Assembly: GCF_008831285.2 (NCBI RefSeq)
Contig: NC_045145.1
Location: 15,560,802-15,624,801 of the forward strand
DNA length: 64,000 bases
Direction of reading: 5' to 3'
Source: Nymphaea colorata
Taxonomy: Eukaryota > Streptophyta > Magnoliopsida > Nymphaeales > Nymphaeaceae
Within the stretch, counting starts at the first letter, position 1. Every line of letters starts with the position of its first letter. The translations under genes and the position numbers were made by a program. Shown in pieces: positions 62,937 through 64,000 of this stretch. Under the pieces are notes generated by a model. That model saw only the letters and a list, made by a program, of their open reading frames with translations, searched no databases and was not told the origin of the DNA.

Positions 62937-64000
62937 TCAGAAACTCACACAGGAACGCAAATTTTTCAAGGTTGCTATCAGCAGATCATCCCCAGCAATT
63001 GATCTTAACCTTTTAATAAGTTCTTCCCTGGTCAACTTTTTCCTCTGGTGACAAAAAAGAAAGAACACCCAAACAAATTTTCATAAGACGAGAAGGCAAG
63101 GCAAAGCTAGATACAAATTTACAAGTCCTTTTATACCTTGAATTCATCATAATAACAGTCAAGGCGCTTTTTATTTGCAGCAGATATATGTTTCTCAATT
63201 GCAGCAAACAGCAGTGGAAATGGCATCCACGTAGATGTTGGCCTCTTCACAGGCACAGTTGAGCTTCCCTGTATATGTTGCTTCCAACTTTAGAAAAATT
63301 AAAATTTGCCATCCATTATCTCAAGGCTAACAAACACAGTTAGTTTCTCAATTAGTATATGACACAAGCACAAGACAGGGCTCCATACTATCATCAATAA
63401 ACCAGAAAATTCATGTTACACCATCACAGGGCACAACTCCATAAGCTCCTATCAATGAAGAAGGAAAGTTCAACTTCTAAGTACACGAACTCCCACACGT
63501 GGTAAGGCACCAACTGCTCATCAGAGGCTGCTCCATGGATTCAACTGTTTACCAGCCCCTTTCTATATGAACAAACTTAAACACTTGATTATTCATTAAA
63601 TAATGGCCATCACAAACTGAAACACAAAATCTCCTTACCAAATCAGCAACAGGGGCATGTTGTTTCACATGGGTGTCGGGCAATGGAGAATTTGTAACTG
63701 CCACTAACGGAACTGTGTTTTGACTTTCTTTTAATCGAGCCCAGTACTCTTAAAATTTTAAGAAAAAAAAAGGAAATGCAGAAAAGAACGGGGTGAGTAA
63801 GTAGACATAACGACTAAAAGCTTAATAATTCAATTAAGTTGTCGCAGCACAGATTACCTTCAACAGGAGGCACCTTAAAACTCACAACATACTCTGGGTG
63901 TATATGAGTGTTCATATGGGTCCCCCATATGACATAACGTCTGGGATTTCTAATATCGTCCACACCGCTGTCAAAACTGTCACTGCTAGGACAGAACTGT
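62937..64000 (-). CDS. SRO: SRO/RCD1-type protein, C-terminal part (PARP-like end plus RST domain), 5' end outside window
   Basis: Exons in order of translation: 63999-63858 (entered from outside), 63748-63639, 63268-63137, 63044-62937, ending in TGA. All phases agree. The first exon reads NPRRYVIWGTHMNTHIHPEY then VVSFKV, the closing strands of the PARP-like fold of plant RCD1/SRO proteins. After a short linker (EYWARLKESQN and onward), the last two exons form the RST domain (PTSTWMPFPLLFAAIEKHIS, then LTREELIKRLRSIAGDDLL), which binds transcription factors and TAF4-type partners in this family. RCD1-type proteins act in stress and hormone signalling, mostly without true ADP-ribosyl transferase activity (family knowledge). 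The N-terminal WWE domain, if present, lies beyond the window. Which SRO subgroup this belongs to cannot be told. Confidence 0.88.

Noticed and set aside
1-64000. CRISPR array, bacterial operon or prophage signals
   Set aside because: The window is plant nuclear DNA with introns; the repeats are microsatellites and transposons, with no regularly spaced unique spacers.

Overview
The window is nuclear DNA of a flowering plant. It has GT-AG introns, plant-specific gene families (KANADI, SRO/RCD1-type, plant ALKBH10-type), AT-rich spacers, many TA, CT and GT microsatellites, and small non-autonomous transposons. The species cannot be fixed from the sequence. Gene spacing of roughly four genes in 64 kb suggests a small to medium genome.

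Layout. 1-4.3 kb is AT-rich spacer with one hAT-type MITE. About 4.5-15.1 kb (+) holds a seven-exon gene for an ALKBH10-type 2-oxoglutarate/Fe(II) RNA demethylase; its 4.2 kb first intron carries a second hAT-type element. 15-19.1 kb is a spacer between two convergent genes. 19.1-23.9 kb (-) is a complete six-exon KANADI transcription factor gene of the KAN2/KAN3 type, with a purine/pyrimidine-repeat-rich leader and promoter. From 24.2 to 55.1 kb I could support no protein gene. This 31 kb stretch lies upstream of KANADI and holds microsatellites, a hAT MITE with a perfect 8-bp target-site duplication, a two-LTR element with almost no interior, a long-TIR MITE and one weak candidate transcript. 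55.2-56.6 kb (-) encodes a three-exon, 227-residue membrane protein I could not assign. 57-62.9 kb is mostly spacer with a third hAT-type MITE and a 97-bp tandem duplication. 62.9-64 kb (-) is the 3' end of an SRO/RCD1-type gene: the end of the PARP-like domain plus the RST domain, with the 5' part beyond the window.

The genes are ordinary separate transcription units with no shared pathway evident. The roles named here (RNA demethylation, organ polarity, stress signalling) come from family knowledge. All exon joins were made by eye from splice signals, reading phase and family resemblance; no alignment was run. I did not find a convincing novel system. The most interesting items are the near-empty LTR element, the hAT MITEs with readable target-site duplications, an apparent substitution near the iron-binding motif of the demethylase, and the large gene-free region upstream of KANADI.
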